From assembly GCF_001513955.1 (NCBI RefSeq), contig NZ_KQ948154.1, positions 1-64,000 on the forward strand: DNA of 64,000 nucleotides. The letters are read 5' to 3'. The position numbers and the translations under genes were made by a program. The stretch comes from Streptomyces pseudovenezuelae. Its GTDB lineage: Bacteria > Actinomycetota > Actinomycetes > Streptomycetales > Streptomycetaceae. The notes beneath the pieces are model-generated. The model was not told the origin of the DNA and searched no databases. It worked only from the letters and a program-made list of their open reading frames with translations. Below are positions 7,697 through 17,217 of this stretch, one piece after another (the stretch's first letter is position 1; each line of letters starts with the position of its first letter).

Positions 7697-9915
7697 TGGT
7701 CGGCGTCGTCCTTCTTCTCGTCGGAGGAGCCTTCCTCGCCCTCGATCACGGGGATCAGGGAGAGCTTGCCGCGGGAGTCGATCTCGGCGATCTCGACCTG
7801 GACCTTGGCGCCCACGCCGAGCACGTCCTCGACGTTCTCGACGCGCTTGCCGCCGGCCAGCTTGCGGATCTGCGAGATGTGCAGCAGACCGTCCTTGCCC
7901 GGGAGCAGGGACACGAACGCACCGAAGGTGGTGGTCTTGACGACCGTGCCCAGGTAGCGCTCGCCGACCTCCGGCATGGTCGGGTTGGCGATCGAGTTGA
8001 TCGTGGTGCGGGCCGCCTCGGCGGAGGGGCCGTCGACCGCACCGATGTAGATGGTGCCGTCGTCCTCGATCGTGATGTCGGCGCCGGTGTCCTCCTGGAT
8101 CTGGTTGATCATCTTGCCCTTGGGGCCGATGACCTCACCGATCTTGTCCACGGGGATCTTGACGGTGATGATCCGCGGGGCGTTCGGGGACATCTCGTCC
8201 GGCGTGTCGATCGCTTCCATCATCACGTCGAGGATGTGGAGGCGGGCGTCACGGGCCTGCTTGAGAGCGGCGGCCAGGACGGAGGCCGGGATGCCGTCCA
8301 GCTTGGTGTCGAGCTGGAGGGCGGTGACGAACTCCTTGGTGCCGGCGACCTTGAAGTCCATGTCGCCGAAGGCGTCCTCCGCACCGAGGATGTCGGTGAG
8401 CGTGACGTAGTGCGTCTCGCCCTCGATGTCCTGGGAGATCAGGCCCATGGCGATACCGGCGACGGGGGCCTTGAGCGGCACACCGGCGTTTAGCAGCGAC
8501 ATGGTGGAGGCGCAGACCGAGCCCATGGACGTCGAGCCGTTGGAGCTCAGCGCCTCGGAGACCTGGCGGATCGCGTAGGGGAACTCCTCGCGGGTCGGCA
8601 GGACCGGGACCAGGGCGCGCTCGGCGAGGGCGCCGTGGCCGATCTCGCGGCGCTTGGGGGAGCCGACGCGGCCGGTCTCGCCGGTGGAGTACGGCGGGAA
8701 GTTGTAGTTGTGCATGTAGCGCTTGCGGGTCACCGGGGAGAGGGTGTCCAGCTGCTGCTCCATGCGGAGCATGTTGAGGGTGGTGACGCCCAGGATCTGG
8801 GTCTCGCCACGCTCGAACACCGCGGAGCCGTGCACGCGCGGGATGGCCTCGACCTCGGCGGCGAGCGTACGGATGTCCGTGACGCCACGGCCGTCGATGC
8901 GCTTCTTCTCCTTGATCACGCGCTCGCGGACGAGCTGCTTGGTCAGGGAGCGGTACGCGGCGGAGATCTCCTTCTCGCGGCCCTCGAACTCCGGGAGGAG
9001 CTTCTCGGCGGCGAGCGCCTTGACGCGGTCCAGCTCGGCCTCGCGCTCCTGCTTGCCAGCGATGGTCAGCGCGGAGGCGAGCTCCGGGCGGACGGCGGCG
9101 GAGAGCGCCTCCAGGATGTCGTCCTGGTAGTCGAGGAAGATCGGGAACTCGCCGGTGGGCTTGGCGGCCTTCGAGGCGAGGTCGGCCTGGGCACGGCAGA
9201 GCACCTTGATGAAGGGCTTCGCGGCTTCCAGACCGGCGGCGACGACCTCCTCGGTCGGAGCCTCGGCGCCGCCCTTGACCAGCTGGATGGTCTTCTCGGT
9301 GGCCTCGGCCTCGACCATCATGATCGCGACGTCGCCGTCCTCCAGGGTGCGGCCCGCGACGACCATGTCGAAGACGGCGTCCTCGAGCTCGGAGTGCGTC
9401 GGGAAGGCCACCCACTGGCCGTTGATCAGCGCGACGCGGACGCCGCCGATCGGGCCGGAGAAGGGCAGGCCGGCCAGCTGCGTGGACGCGGAGGCCGCGT
9501 TGATCGCGACGACGTCGTACAGGTGGTCGGGGTTGAGGGCCATGATCGTGGCGACGACCTGGATCTCGTTGCGCAGGCCCTTCTTGAAGGAGGGGCGCAG
9601 CGGGCGGTCGATCAGGCGGCAGGTGAGGATCGCGTCCTCGGAGGGGCGGCCCTCACGGCGGAAGAAGCTGCCGGGGATCTTGCCGGCGGCGTACATCCGC
9701 TCCTCGACGTCCACCGTCAGGGGGAAGAAGTCGAGCTGGTCCTTGGGGTTCTTGGAGGCGGTGGTGGCCGACAGCACCATGGTGTCGTCGTCCAGGTACG
9801 CCACGGCGGAGCCGGCGGCCTGCTTGGCGAGGCGGCCCGTCTCGAAGCGGATGGTGCGGGTGCCGAAGGAGCCGTTGTCGATGACGGCCTCGGCGTAGTG
9901 GGTCTCGTTCTCCAC
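7693..9915 (-). CDS. pnp: Polynucleotide phosphorylase
   Basis: PNPase degrades RNA phosphorolytically 3'-5' and, in Streptomyces, also contributes RNA 3'-polyadenylation-like activity. The 740-residue protein has two RNase PH-like cores, a KH domain (VDKIGEVIGPKGKMI) and a C-terminal S1 domain (RYLGTVVKTTTFGAFV). The GTG at 9915 with GGAG nine bases upstream gives a start matching homologues (VENETHYAEAVIDNG). The 44-residue in-frame extension upstream is not family-like. The 324-base gap to rpsO holds a terminator and hairpins. Confidence 0.96.
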   Translation of the reverse strand: MENETHYAEAVIDNGSFGTRTIRFETGRLAKQAAGSAVAYLDDDTMVLSATTASKNPKDQLDFFPLTVDVEERMYAAGKIPGSFFRREGRPSEDAILTCRLIDRPLRPSFKKGLRNEIQVVATIMALNPDHLYDVVAINAASASTQLAGLPFSGPIGGVRVALINGQWVAFPTHSELEDAVFDMVVAGRTLEDGDVAIMMVEAEATEKTIQLVKGGAEAPTEEVVAAGLEAAKPFIKVLCRAQADLASKAAKPTGEFPIFLDYQDDILEALSAAVRPELASALTIAGKQEREAELDRVKALAAEKLLPEFEGREKEISAAYRSLTKQLVRERVIKEKKRIDGRGVTDIRTLAAEVEAIPRVHGSAVFERGETQILGVTTLNMLRMEQQLDTLSPVTRKRYMHNYNFPPYSTGETGRVGSPKRREIGHGALAERALVPVLPTREEFPYAIRQVSEALSSNGSTSMGSVCASTMSLLNAGVPLKAPVAGIAMGLISQDIEGETHYVTLTDILGAEDAFGDMDFKVAGTKEFVTALQLDTKLDGIPASVLAAALKQARDARLHILDVMMEAIDTPDEMSPNAPRIITVKIPVDKIGEVIGPKGKMINQIQEDTGADITIEDDGTIYIGAVDGPSAEAARTTINSIANPTMPEVGERYLGTVVKTTTFGAFVSLLPGKDGLLHISQIRKLAGGKRVENVEDVLGVGAKVQVEIAEIDSRGKLSLIPVIEGEEGSSDEKKDDADQ

Positions 9916-10194
9916 TAGCGTGTTCTCCGTTACTTTTCGTCTGCGTTTCGTCTTTGTCCCGATCCGCCCGTGTGGCGGGGGGACGTGCGCGGAGAAGCGC
10001 TCCATCTGGTGCGGGCCGGTCTTCGATCGAAGCACCCGGGTTCGCAAGGCCCGGGGGCCACTACCGAGGACCGGCGGCGGCGAGGTGCACTTCTCCTCGT
10101 GATACTGCGTTGTGCTACCACACTACAAAGTGGGTGTGACACCGCGCACGTTTCCGTGCGTGCGGTGCGTGCGCCGATGAGCACATACGGCAAA
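9916..10194 (-). promoter_or_regulatory. pnp leader and possible promoter
   Basis: This long minus-strand leader contains a weak promoter-like pair (TTGTAG at 10128-10123 and TATCAC at 10104-10099, 18 bases apart) and a small hairpin (CGCACG at 10145-10150 with 10155-10160). In S. coelicolor the rpsO-pnp intergenic region is known to carry a pnp promoter and RNase III-processed hairpins. The exact elements here are inferred. Confidence 0.4.
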
Positions 10195-10229
10195 GGGAGC
10201 GGTCCCCGATCGCTTCGGGAACCGCTCCC
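10195..10229 (-). terminator. Terminator/attenuator after rpsO
   Basis: GGGAGCGGT (10195-10203) pairs with ACCGCTCCC (10221-10229) just past the rpsO stop. On the minus strand it is followed by TTT. Partial read-through into pnp would fit the known rpsO-pnp organisation. Confidence 0.75.
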
Positions 10230-10239
10230 TCACGGCGTC

Positions 10240-10527
10240 CTACTTGGCGCCCGCCGCACCGCGGCGGATGCCGAGGCGGTCGACCAGCGTACGGAAGCGC
10301 TGGATGTCCTTCTTCGCCAGGTACTGGAGAAGGCGACGGCGCTGACCGACCAGGATCAGCAGACCACGACGGGAGTGGTGGTCGTGCTTGTGGGTCTTGA
10401 GGTGCTCGGTCAGGTCCGAGATACGGCGCGAGAGCATCGCGACCTGGACCTCGGGGGAGCCGGTGTCGCCCTCCTTGGTACCGAACTCGGTGATGATCTG
10501 CTTCTTCGTAGCGGCGTCGAGCGACAC
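10240..10527 (-). CDS. rpsO: Ribosomal protein uS15
   Basis: A 95-residue small-subunit protein that binds the central domain of 16S rRNA. The sequence matches S15 end to end, including GDTGSPEVQVA, the DHHSRRGLL motif and RRRLLQYL. The GTG start has GAGGAG upstream. It precedes pnp on the same strand, the usual bacterial pairing. Confidence 0.97.
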   Translation of the reverse strand: MSLDAATKKQIITEFGTKEGDTGSPEVQVAMLSRRISDLTEHLKTHKHDHHSRRGLLILVGQRRRLLQYLAKKDIQRFRTLVDRLGIRRGAAGAK

Positions 10528-10729
10528 GCGTACTCCTCGTAGTCTCTTGGGTAGCCACCGAGTGCCCCTGGTCCACTTCTCAGGGGAGCTTCCGTTACTC
10601 GGGAGGCGGGGATCCGCTGGGCGCGGCCTCCAGGGCGATCAGCTCCGGGGGTGCGTACACAAACGGCCGTCAGCCAGGGTATCAGCCCGGCGGCAGTGCC
10701 CCGGCCCACGCCCGCACCGTACGGACGAC

Positions 10730-10765
10730 GCGGCGGCTGCCACCCGTGTGGGTGACAGCCGCCGT
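10730..10765 (-). terminator. Terminator after eccD
   Basis: CGGCGGCTG (10731-10739) pairs with CAGCCGCCG (10756-10764), with an inner CACCC/GGGTG extension. It lies about 20 bases past the eccD stop. Confidence 0.8.
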
Positions 10766-10784
10766 CAACCGCTCGGGCGGGGCG

Positions 10785-12248
10785 TCAGCTGGTCATGCCG
10801 CGGGCCGCCGCGTACAGGTCGAGGACCGCGAGGCACAGCGGGACGAGGGAGAGGAGCACCGCGCCCTCGCTCAGGTCGAGCATCCGGCCCCAGAACGGGG
10901 TGACGCCCTTGCGCGGCACGATCAGGGCGATGGCCACGAGGAGGGTGGCGCCCAGGGCGACCGCGGCGGAGAGCCAGACGGTGCGGATGTCGAGCGGGGC
11001 GCTGTTGTGGTCGTAGACCAGTTCCTTGATGATGTCGGCCGGCGGGTTCAGGGCGAGGCCGAGGACCAGCAGGCTGACGGTGATGATGCCCGAGATCATC
11101 AGGGTCACGACCTGGGACGTGTACAGGAAGAGCCGGGCGCGCATCAGCATGGCGAGGCCGGCCGCCAGCGACAGCAGCTGGGCCCAGCCGCTGCTGGAGA
11201 AGCCGAGGACGACACCGGCGGAGGCGACGCCGGTGACGGCGCAGCCGCCGACGAGGCCGAGCAGCAGTTCGTGGCCGCGGCGGGCCTGGTCGGTGATGAG
11301 CCGGTAGTCGACCGGCTCCTGCTCCTGCTGGTCCTCGGAACGGCCGCGCTTGGCGATCTGGTCGGGCGAGCGGAAGCCGATGGGCAGCCGGGAGAAGCGG
11401 GCGGACCAGCCGGGCAGGAAGCCGATGACGGCGATCATGACGACGGCGGTGACGGCGGCCGTCTCGCGCGGCTCGGCCTCGGAGACGATCGCGGCGAAGG
11501 TGGCGAGGACGCCGACACCGGCGCCGAACGCGGCCGCGATGAAGGGAGCGTCCTTCTGCGGCAGCAACAGGACGAGCAGCACCGCGGCGACCAGGACGAC
11601 GGCGAAGCCGACGAGGAGGTTCAGCCGGCCCGGGCCCTCACCGGCGTCGAGGCCCATCACGCCCGAGCCGCCGACCATCAGGTGCGGCAGCGAGGCGAGG
11701 CCGAGGGCGACGGCCGCGTGGTCGTCGTCGTACACCCGCGCGCGTACGGAGGCGAGCGCGACGAGGACGACGCCGGTGACACCGGCGATGACGCCGGGCA
11801 GGCCGTGCATGTCGTGCCGCAGCGGCTCCGAGAACCACAGCGCCAGCGCCATCATGGTCAGCAGCAGTGCGCCGGCGGTGAGGCCGACGACCCGCATCAT
11901 GCCGTCGTTCCAACTGCGCCGGTCCGCCTCGACGGCGGCGGCCACGGCGTCGACGACGTCGTCGAAGACGGCGGGCGGCAGCGAGTCCGCGAACGGCCGC
12001 AGGAGCAGCAATTCGCCATCGCGTATCTGCTGTTCGGAGAGCGAACGGCCGTCGTCGAGGACGGAACCGTCCCTGCGCACGAGGTTGTACCCGGTGGGCG
12101 CGGCCTCCTCGGGAGTCTGCCCCGACAGCCGCAGGATCTCCGGGTATACGTCAGAGAGCGGCACGTCCTCGGGAAGTGCCACATCGATCCGGCTGTTCGG
12201 TGCCGCCACCGTGACCCGGCAGAATCCGGTTGCTGAAACCGTACTCAC
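10785..12248 (-). CDS. eccD: Type VII secretion membrane protein EccD
   Basis: EccD is the multispan channel-lining component of the ESX inner-membrane complex. The 487-residue protein has a ubiquitin-like N-terminal domain (about 8-85, YukD type) and then roughly eleven hydrophobic segments to the C-terminus, the family architecture. The cytosolic linker between them carries the DDVVDAV stretch. The GTG start has a GGGGGAA site nine bases upstream. It is divergent from eccC across a 260-base gap, consistent with shared regulation of two core components. Confidence 0.93.
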   Translation of the reverse strand: MSTVSATGFCRVTVAAPNSRIDVALPEDVPLSDVYPEILRLSGQTPEEAAPTGYNLVRRDGSVLDDGRSLSEQQIRDGELLLLRPFADSLPPAVFDDVVDAVAAAVEADRRSWNDGMMRVVGLTAGALLLTMMALALWFSEPLRHDMHGLPGVIAGVTGVVLVALASVRARVYDDDHAAVALGLASLPHLMVGGSGVMGLDAGEGPGRLNLLVGFAVVLVAAVLLVLLLPQKDAPFIAAAFGAGVGVLATFAAIVSEAEPRETAAVTAVVMIAVIGFLPGWSARFSRLPIGFRSPDQIAKRGRSEDQQEQEPVDYRLITDQARRGHELLLGLVGGCAVTGVASAGVVLGFSSSGWAQLLSLAAGLAMLMRARLFLYTSQVVTLMISGIITVSLLVLGLALNPPADIIKELVYDHNSAPLDIRTVWLSAAVALGATLLVAIALIVPRKGVTPFWGRMLDLSEGAVLLSLVPLCLAVLDLYAAARGMTS

Positions 12249-12508
12249 CTGACGGTTCCCCCTAGTCCAGTACTCGGTGATTCGTCGCGGTTTGCCAGGG
12301 CGAAACCCGCTCCGCGCTTCGTTTGGAGCGTCACCCTACCGTCCTCTTGCGGCATCTCCCCATCCCCTCCCGGCTCAACGGCCCCGCAGAACAGTAGGAT
12401 CAACGCCCGACTCATGCGTTGGCAAAGCCCCATGGGTCGACGAACATACGGGGGCCGTCACGACGGGGGCGGTTCGACATTGCGATTGCGTGAAGGACTG
12501 GTGGATCG
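12249..12508. promoter_or_regulatory. Divergent eccD/eccC promoter region
   Basis: No gene fits in this 260-base gap between divergent secretion genes. On the plus strand, TTGGCA (12419-12424) is a good -35 candidate for eccC, with a weak -10 around AACATA some 18 bases on. No clear promoter was found for eccD. No dyad with an obvious regulator was recognised. Confidence 0.4.
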
Positions 12509-15500
12509 GTGAGCGTTGTCATCGTCAAGCGCCCGCCGCGGGTTTTCCCGCCGGAGGTGCCGAGTGAGGAGGTCAAGCTCGAGTCCCCTCCCGAACTCCC
12601 TCGCACCGAGGACGACAGCTTGCTGATGAACCTGCTGCCCATGCTGGGCATGGGTTCGTCGGCGGCGTTCTTCTTCATGCCGGGCGCCCAGGGCTTCATG
12701 AAGATCATGGGCGGGCTCATGATGGTGTCCACGGTCGCCATGCTGGTCGCCCAGATCGTGCGGGCCCGCAAGGGGCCGTCCGGTCAGATGGCCGAGGCCC
12801 GGCGCGACTACCTCAAGTACCTGGCGCAGAAGCGCCGCGAGGTCAGGCGCACGGTGCACAAGCAGCGCGACGCCCAGTACTACCTGCACCCGGCGCCGGA
12901 GCAGCTGTGGGCGCTGGTCGCCGAGGGGTCGCGGCTGTGGGAACGGCGTTCCATGGACCCGGACTTCGTGCAGGTCCGCATCGGCCTGGGCCCGCAGCAG
13001 CTGGCGACTCCCCTGGTCGCGCCCGACACCGCGCCGGTGGACGAGCTGGAGCCGCTGACCGCCCACGCGATGCAGCAGTTCATCGCGAGTTACGGCACCC
13101 TCGGTGAACTCCCGCTGGCCATCGGGCTGCGCTCCTTCTACCACGTGACGATCTCCGGTGACGCCGAGACGGTCTACGGCCAGACCCGGTCCGTGGTCGG
13201 GCAGTTGGCCTCGCTGCACTCCCCCGAGGACGTGGTGATCGCGGTCGTGGCCTCGCCGGGCGCGGCGGTGGACTGGGAGTGGACCAAGTGGCTGCCGCAC
13301 ATGCAGCACAAGGAGTCCGACGGTGCCGGCACCCGGCGTCTGCTCTGCTACGACCTCGGCGAGCTGGAGGAGATGATCGCCCACCAGCTGGAGGGCCGCC
13401 CCCGCTGGAGCCGGGACGGCTCGCCGGTGCTCGACCAGCCGCACGTGGTCGTCGTCCTCGACGGCGGCGGGGTCCCCGCGGACTCGGTCCTCGCCTCGGC
13501 GGAGGGCCTGCAGGGCGTGACCATCCTCGAAGTGGTGCCCGGTGAACTCGACGAGGCGCGTGGCTCGTTGTCGGTGCGGGTGTGGCCGGACGCCATGGAG
13601 CTGGAGGCTGGCACGGGTGTCTTCACCGGTGTCCCCGACGTGCTGTCGCAGGCGCAGGCCGAGTCGCTGGGGCGGCAGCTCGCGCCGCTGCGTCTCGGTG
13701 CCGCCGACGCGGACGAACCGCTGCTGGCGAACCTGGACTTCACGGATCTCATGCAGATCGGCGACGCGGCGAGCGTGGACGTCTCGCGCACCTGGCGGCC
13801 GCGCACGCTGCACGAGCGGCTGCGGGTGCCGATCGGTCTCGGCGAGAGCGGCGAGCCGGTCATGCTGGACCTCAAGGAGGCCTCGCAGGAGGGCATGGGC
13901 CCGCACGGACTGTGCGTCGGCGCCACCGGTTCCGGAAAGTCGGAGCTGCTGCGCACGCTGGTGCTCGGCCTCGCGGTGACGCACTCCTCCGAGACGCTCA
14001 ACTTCGTCCTCGCGGACTTCAAGGGTGGTGCCACCTTCACCGGCATGGGCTCCATGCCGCACGTGTCCGCGGTCATCACCAACCTGGCCGACGAGCTCAC
14101 CCTCGTCGACCGCATGCGCGACTCCATCACGGGTGAGCTGACCCGCCGCCAGGAGCTGCTGCGCACGGCCGGCAACTACGCCAACATCACCGACTACGAG
14201 AAGGCGCGCGCGGCCGGTGCCGCCCTCGACCCGCTGCCCTCGCTCGTCCTGATCATCGACGAGTTCAGCGAACTCCTCGCCGCCAAGCCGGACTTCATCG
14301 AGATGTTCATCCAGATCGGCCGGATCGGCCGTTCGCTGGGTGTGCACATGCTGCTCGCCTCGCAGCGCCTTGAGGAGGGCAAGCTGCGCGGCCTGGACAC
14401 GTTCCTGTCGTACCGCATCGGTCTGCGCACCTTCTCGGCGGCCGAGTCCCGTACCGCGATCGGTGTGCCCGACGCCTACCACCTGCCGAACGTCCCCGGC
14501 GCGGGCATCCTCAAGTACGACACCGAGACGATGGTGCAGTTCAAGGCCGCGTACGTGTCGGGCACCTACCGGCCGAACGGGCCGATGGCGCAGGGCGGCG
14601 GCCGGATCGACCGCTCCCCCGTGCTGTTCACCGCCTCGCCGGTGCCGGTGCGCATCCTCACCGAGCCGGAGCCGGAGACGCGGACCCACCAGGTCGACGA
14701 CGCGCTCGCCGACACCGTCCTCGACGTCATCGTCAGCCGTCTGGACGGGCAGGGTCCGCCCGCCCACCAGGTGTGGCTGCCGCCGTTGGACGAGCCGTTC
14801 AGCCTCGACCAGGTGCTGCCGGCGCTGGGCATCAGCCCGGAGCGCGGTCTGCACGCCGAGGGCTACCACCTGCAGAGCAAGCTGACCGTCCCGGTCGGCC
14901 TGGTCGACAAGCCCTTCGAGCAGCGCCGTGACGTGATGTACGCGGACCTGTCGGGTTCCGCCGGTCACGCGCTGATCGTGGGCGGCCCGCAGTCCGGCAA
15001 GTCGACGCTGGTGCGCACGATGATCACGTCGTTCGCGCTCACCCACACCCCGGCCGAAGTGCAGTTCTACGCCCTCGACTTCGGCGGCGGCGGCATGCTC
15101 GCGCTGGAGAACCTGGCCCATGTGGGCGGCGCGGCCTCCCGGCTGGACCAGGAGAAGGTGCGTCGTACGGTCGCGGAGGTGCACGGCATCCTCAACGCCC
15201 GTGAGGAGTTCTTCCGCTCCAAGAGCATCGACTCCATGGGCACCTTCCGCAACCGCCGGGCGCAGGGGCACTACCCCGACCAGCAGTGGGGCGACGTCTT
15301 CCTCATCATCGACGGCTGGGCGACGTTCAAGAACGACTACGAGATGCTCGACCCGGTCATCGCCGACATCGCGACCCGTGGTCTCGGTTTCGGTGTCCAC
15401 CTGATCATCACCGCGACCCGGTACACCGAGATGCGTCCCGCGCTGCGCGACCAGATCCTGAGCCGGCTCGAACTGCGGCTCGGTGACGCGATGGAGTCGG

Positions 15501-16447
15501 AGTTCGACCGCAAGCGCGCGGAGAACGTGCCGATGGGCAAGCCCGGCCGCGGTCTGTCCCCGGACAAGCTGGACTACCTCGCCGCCACGCCCCGCATCGA
15601 CGGGTCAACCGCGGTGGAGGACCTCGCCGACGGCATGGCTCACCTCGTCCAGAGCGTCAACAACGCCTGGCAGGGCCCCACGGCACCCAAGGTGCGGATG
15701 CTGCCGACGATGCTGCACGCGTCCGAGCTGCCCGGCGGCGGGGACTTCGGCAACCGCGGTATCGCGGTCGGCGTCGACGAGCTCACCCTCTCGCCGGTCT
15801 TCGTGGACTTCGAGACCGACCCGCTGTTCGTCATCTACGGCGAGAGCGAGTCCGGCAAGTCCTCGCTGCTGCGGTTCATGGCCAAGCAGATCTCCGAGCG
15901 GTACGCCCCCAACAAGGCGCTGTTCGTGGTCTCGGACTTCCGGCGCGCGCTGCTCGGCCAGGTGCCCGAGAGCCACATGTACAAGTACTGCGCCTCGGGT
16001 CCGCAGCTCCAGGAGGTCATGGAGTCGCTGGCCGGCTCGATGAGCCGCCGTATGCCGGGCCCGGACGTGACGCCGGACCAGCTGCGCAACCGCTCCTGGT
16101 ACAACGAGCCCGACGCGTTCATCTTCATCGACGACTACGACCTCGTCGCCACATCGATGGGCAACCCGATGTCGGTGCTCCTGGAGTACCTGCCGTTCGC
16201 GCGTGACCTGGGTCTGCGCATCATCCTGGCCCGCTCCACCTCGGGCGCCTCGCGCTCGTCCTTCGAGCCGGTGCTCACCCGGATCAAGGAGCTCGGCGCA
16301 CAGGGCATCGTGCTGTCCGGCGACCCGTCGGAGGGCCCGGTGTTCAACAACATCAAGGCCACTCCGCAGCCGCAGGGCCGCGGCCAGTTCATCTCGCGCC
16401 GGTCGAGCGGTCAGCTGGTGCAGACGGGGTACCTGCCGGAGAGCTGA
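12509..16447 (+). CDS. eccC: Type VII secretion ATPase EccC
   Basis: EccC is the FtsK/SpoIIIE-type motor that recruits WXG100 substrates and drives export. The 1312-residue protein has two membrane helices near residues 40-85, then three ATPase domains with Walker A sites GATGSGKS (Lys477), GGPQSGKS (Lys831) and GESESGKS (Lys1117). Domain 1 has a canonical Walker B ending in DE (LIIDEFSEL). Domain 2 has IIDGW and domain 3 has FIDDY, so the catalytic Glu is present only in domain 1, as known for EccC. It is a single polypeptide, not split into Ca and Cb as in mycobacterial ESX-1. GTG start, with GAAGGA 11 bases upstream. Confidence 0.96.
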   Translation: MSVVIVKRPPRVFPPEVPSEEVKLESPPELPRTEDDSLLMNLLPMLGMGSSAAFFFMPGAQGFMKIMGGLMMVSTVAMLVAQIVRARKGPSGQMAEARRDYLKYLAQKRREVRRTVHKQRDAQYYLHPAPEQLWALVAEGSRLWERRSMDPDFVQVRIGLGPQQLATPLVAPDTAPVDELEPLTAHAMQQFIASYGTLGELPLAIGLRSFYHVTISGDAETVYGQTRSVVGQLASLHSPEDVVIAVVASPGAAVDWEWTKWLPHMQHKESDGAGTRRLLCYDLGELEEMIAHQLEGRPRWSRDGSPVLDQPHVVVVLDGGGVPADSVLASAEGLQGVTILEVVPGELDEARGSLSVRVWPDAMELEAGTGVFTGVPDVLSQAQAESLGRQLAPLRLGAADADEPLLANLDFTDLMQIGDAASVDVSRTWRPRTLHERLRVPIGLGESGEPVMLDLKEASQEGMGPHGLCVGATGSGKSELLRTLVLGLAVTHSSETLNFVLADFKGGATFTGMGSMPHVSAVITNLADELTLVDRMRDSITGELTRRQELLRTAGNYANITDYEKARAAGAALDPLPSLVLIIDEFSELLAAKPDFIEMFIQIGRIGRSLGVHMLLASQRLEEGKLRGLDTFLSYRIGLRTFSAAESRTAIGVPDAYHLPNVPGAGILKYDTETMVQFKAAYVSGTYRPNGPMAQGGGRIDRSPVLFTASPVPVRILTEPEPETRTHQVDDALADTVLDVIVSRLDGQGPPAHQVWLPPLDEPFSLDQVLPALGISPERGLHAEGYHLQSKLTVPVGLVDKPFEQRRDVMYADLSGSAGHALIVGGPQSGKSTLVRTMITSFALTHTPAEVQFYALDFGGGGMLALENLAHVGGAASRLDQEKVRRTVAEVHGILNAREEFFRSKSIDSMGTFRNRRAQGHYPDQQWGDVFLIIDGWATFKNDYEMLDPVIADIATRGLGFGVHLIITATRYTEMRPALRDQILSRLELRLGDAMESEFDRKRAENVPMGKPGRGLSPDKLDYLAATPRIDGSTAVEDLADGMAHLVQSVNNAWQGPTAPKVRMLPTMLHASELPGGGDFGNRGIAVGVDELTLSPVFVDFETDPLFVIYGESESGKSSLLRFMAKQISERYAPNKALFVVSDFRRALLGQVPESHMYKYCASGPQLQEVMESLAGSMSRRMPGPDVTPDQLRNRSWYNEPDAFIFIDDYDLVATSMGNPMSVLLEYLPFARDLGLRIILARSTSGASRSSFEPVLTRIKELGAQGIVLSGDPSEGPVFNNIKATPQPQGRGQFISRRSSGQLVQTGYLPES

Positions 16448-16462
16448 GCCTGCTTCGGCGAA

Positions 16463-16490
16463 GGGGCGGGCCGTGTCTGCGGCCCGCCCC
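16463..16490 (+). terminator. Terminator after eccC
   Basis: A perfect 10-bp stem (GGGGCGGGCC at 16463-16472 with 16481-16490) followed by TCTCTTTGTC, 15 bases past the eccC stop. Confidence 0.85.
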
Positions 16491-16539
16491 TCTCTTTGTC
16501 CCTGTGACGGAATGCCTGACCTCGACGGAGTGCGACGCG

Positions 16540-17142
16540 GTGGACGTTCCCCTGACGAGGACGGCCTACGAGGACCCGGCCACGCGGCGCGCCTGGCGCC
16601 GCACGGCCACGTTCCGGCTCAGTGCCTTCGTGTTCTCGCTCGCGTCCTTCGTGGCCTGGCTGTACGCGGTGCTCCTGACACCGGTGTGGACGCTCTGGAT
16701 CCTCTTTCCGGCCCTGTTCGTGCTCATCTACCTGGCCATGCTCAGCACGGCGAGGGTCATGGGAATCCGTTCGCTGCGCCGGGTCCTGAAGATCTACCCC
16801 TGGCAGTCGGTCCCGGGAGCCGCCTCGATCGCGAAGAACGGCACCACCCGCTTCTCCTTCACGGACCCCGAGCGCCCGGACCGGACCGTCTCCCTCGGTT
16901 ACGGCAGCTTCCCGGGCAGCGGTCGCACGTTCTGGGTCCGCAAGGTCAGGTCCGGCGAGGTCGGCGAGGTCTGGTTCGCCGGCGACCCCCGCTTCCTGGG
17001 CGTCGTCGCCGTACCGGGCCCGCGCCGACTGTTCGGCGTCGCGCAGCGTACGGCGGTGGACGACCGGATGTCGGCCCGCACCCGCGGAGTCAGCCCCGAG
17101 GCACGGGAGCGCGCCAAGGCCGCGGGTGCGCGGGTCGGCTGA
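16540..17142 (+). CDS. Membrane protein of unknown function
   Basis: A 200-residue protein with two adjacent membrane helices (about 26-48 and 52-75) and a basic soluble C-terminal domain (IYPWQSVPG, then VWFAGDPRFLGVVAVPGPRRLF). This layout resembles small PH-like membrane proteins of actinobacteria. The GTG at 16540 is preferred because GGAG lies ten bases upstream; an earlier GTG at 16504 lies in the eccC terminator tail. It is transcribed alone after eccC and is convergent with the gene at 17218. Whether it belongs to the secretion system is unknown. Confidence 0.75.
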   Translation: MDVPLTRTAYEDPATRRAWRRTATFRLSAFVFSLASFVAWLYAVLLTPVWTLWILFPALFVLIYLAMLSTARVMGIRSLRRVLKIYPWQSVPGAASIAKNGTTRFSFTDPERPDRTVSLGYGSFPGSGRTFWVRKVRSGEVGEVWFAGDPRFLGVVAVPGPRRLFGVAQRTAVDDRMSARTRGVSPEARERAKAAGARVG

Positions 17143-17160
17143 CGGACCGAGCAGTCGCGG

Positions 17161-17205
17161 ATACGGCGATGGCGGCGCCCGGAGAGGGTGCCGCCATCGC
17201 CGTAT
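17161..17205. terminator. Bidirectional terminator
   Basis: A perfect 16-bp stem (ATACGGCGATGGCGGC at 17161-17176 with 17190-17205) lies between convergent genes. Confidence 0.85.
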
Positions 17206-17217
17206 GCGTGCCGTGGG

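Noticed and set aside
9916..10047. N-terminal extension of pnp
   Set aside because: The extra 44 codons lack family similarity and a ribosome site; the GTG at 9915 has both.
12458..15400. Very long open frame on the minus strand
   Set aside because: It is a shadow of eccC; composition is His/Arg/Val-rich as expected of antisense to high-GC coding sequence, and no family features appear.
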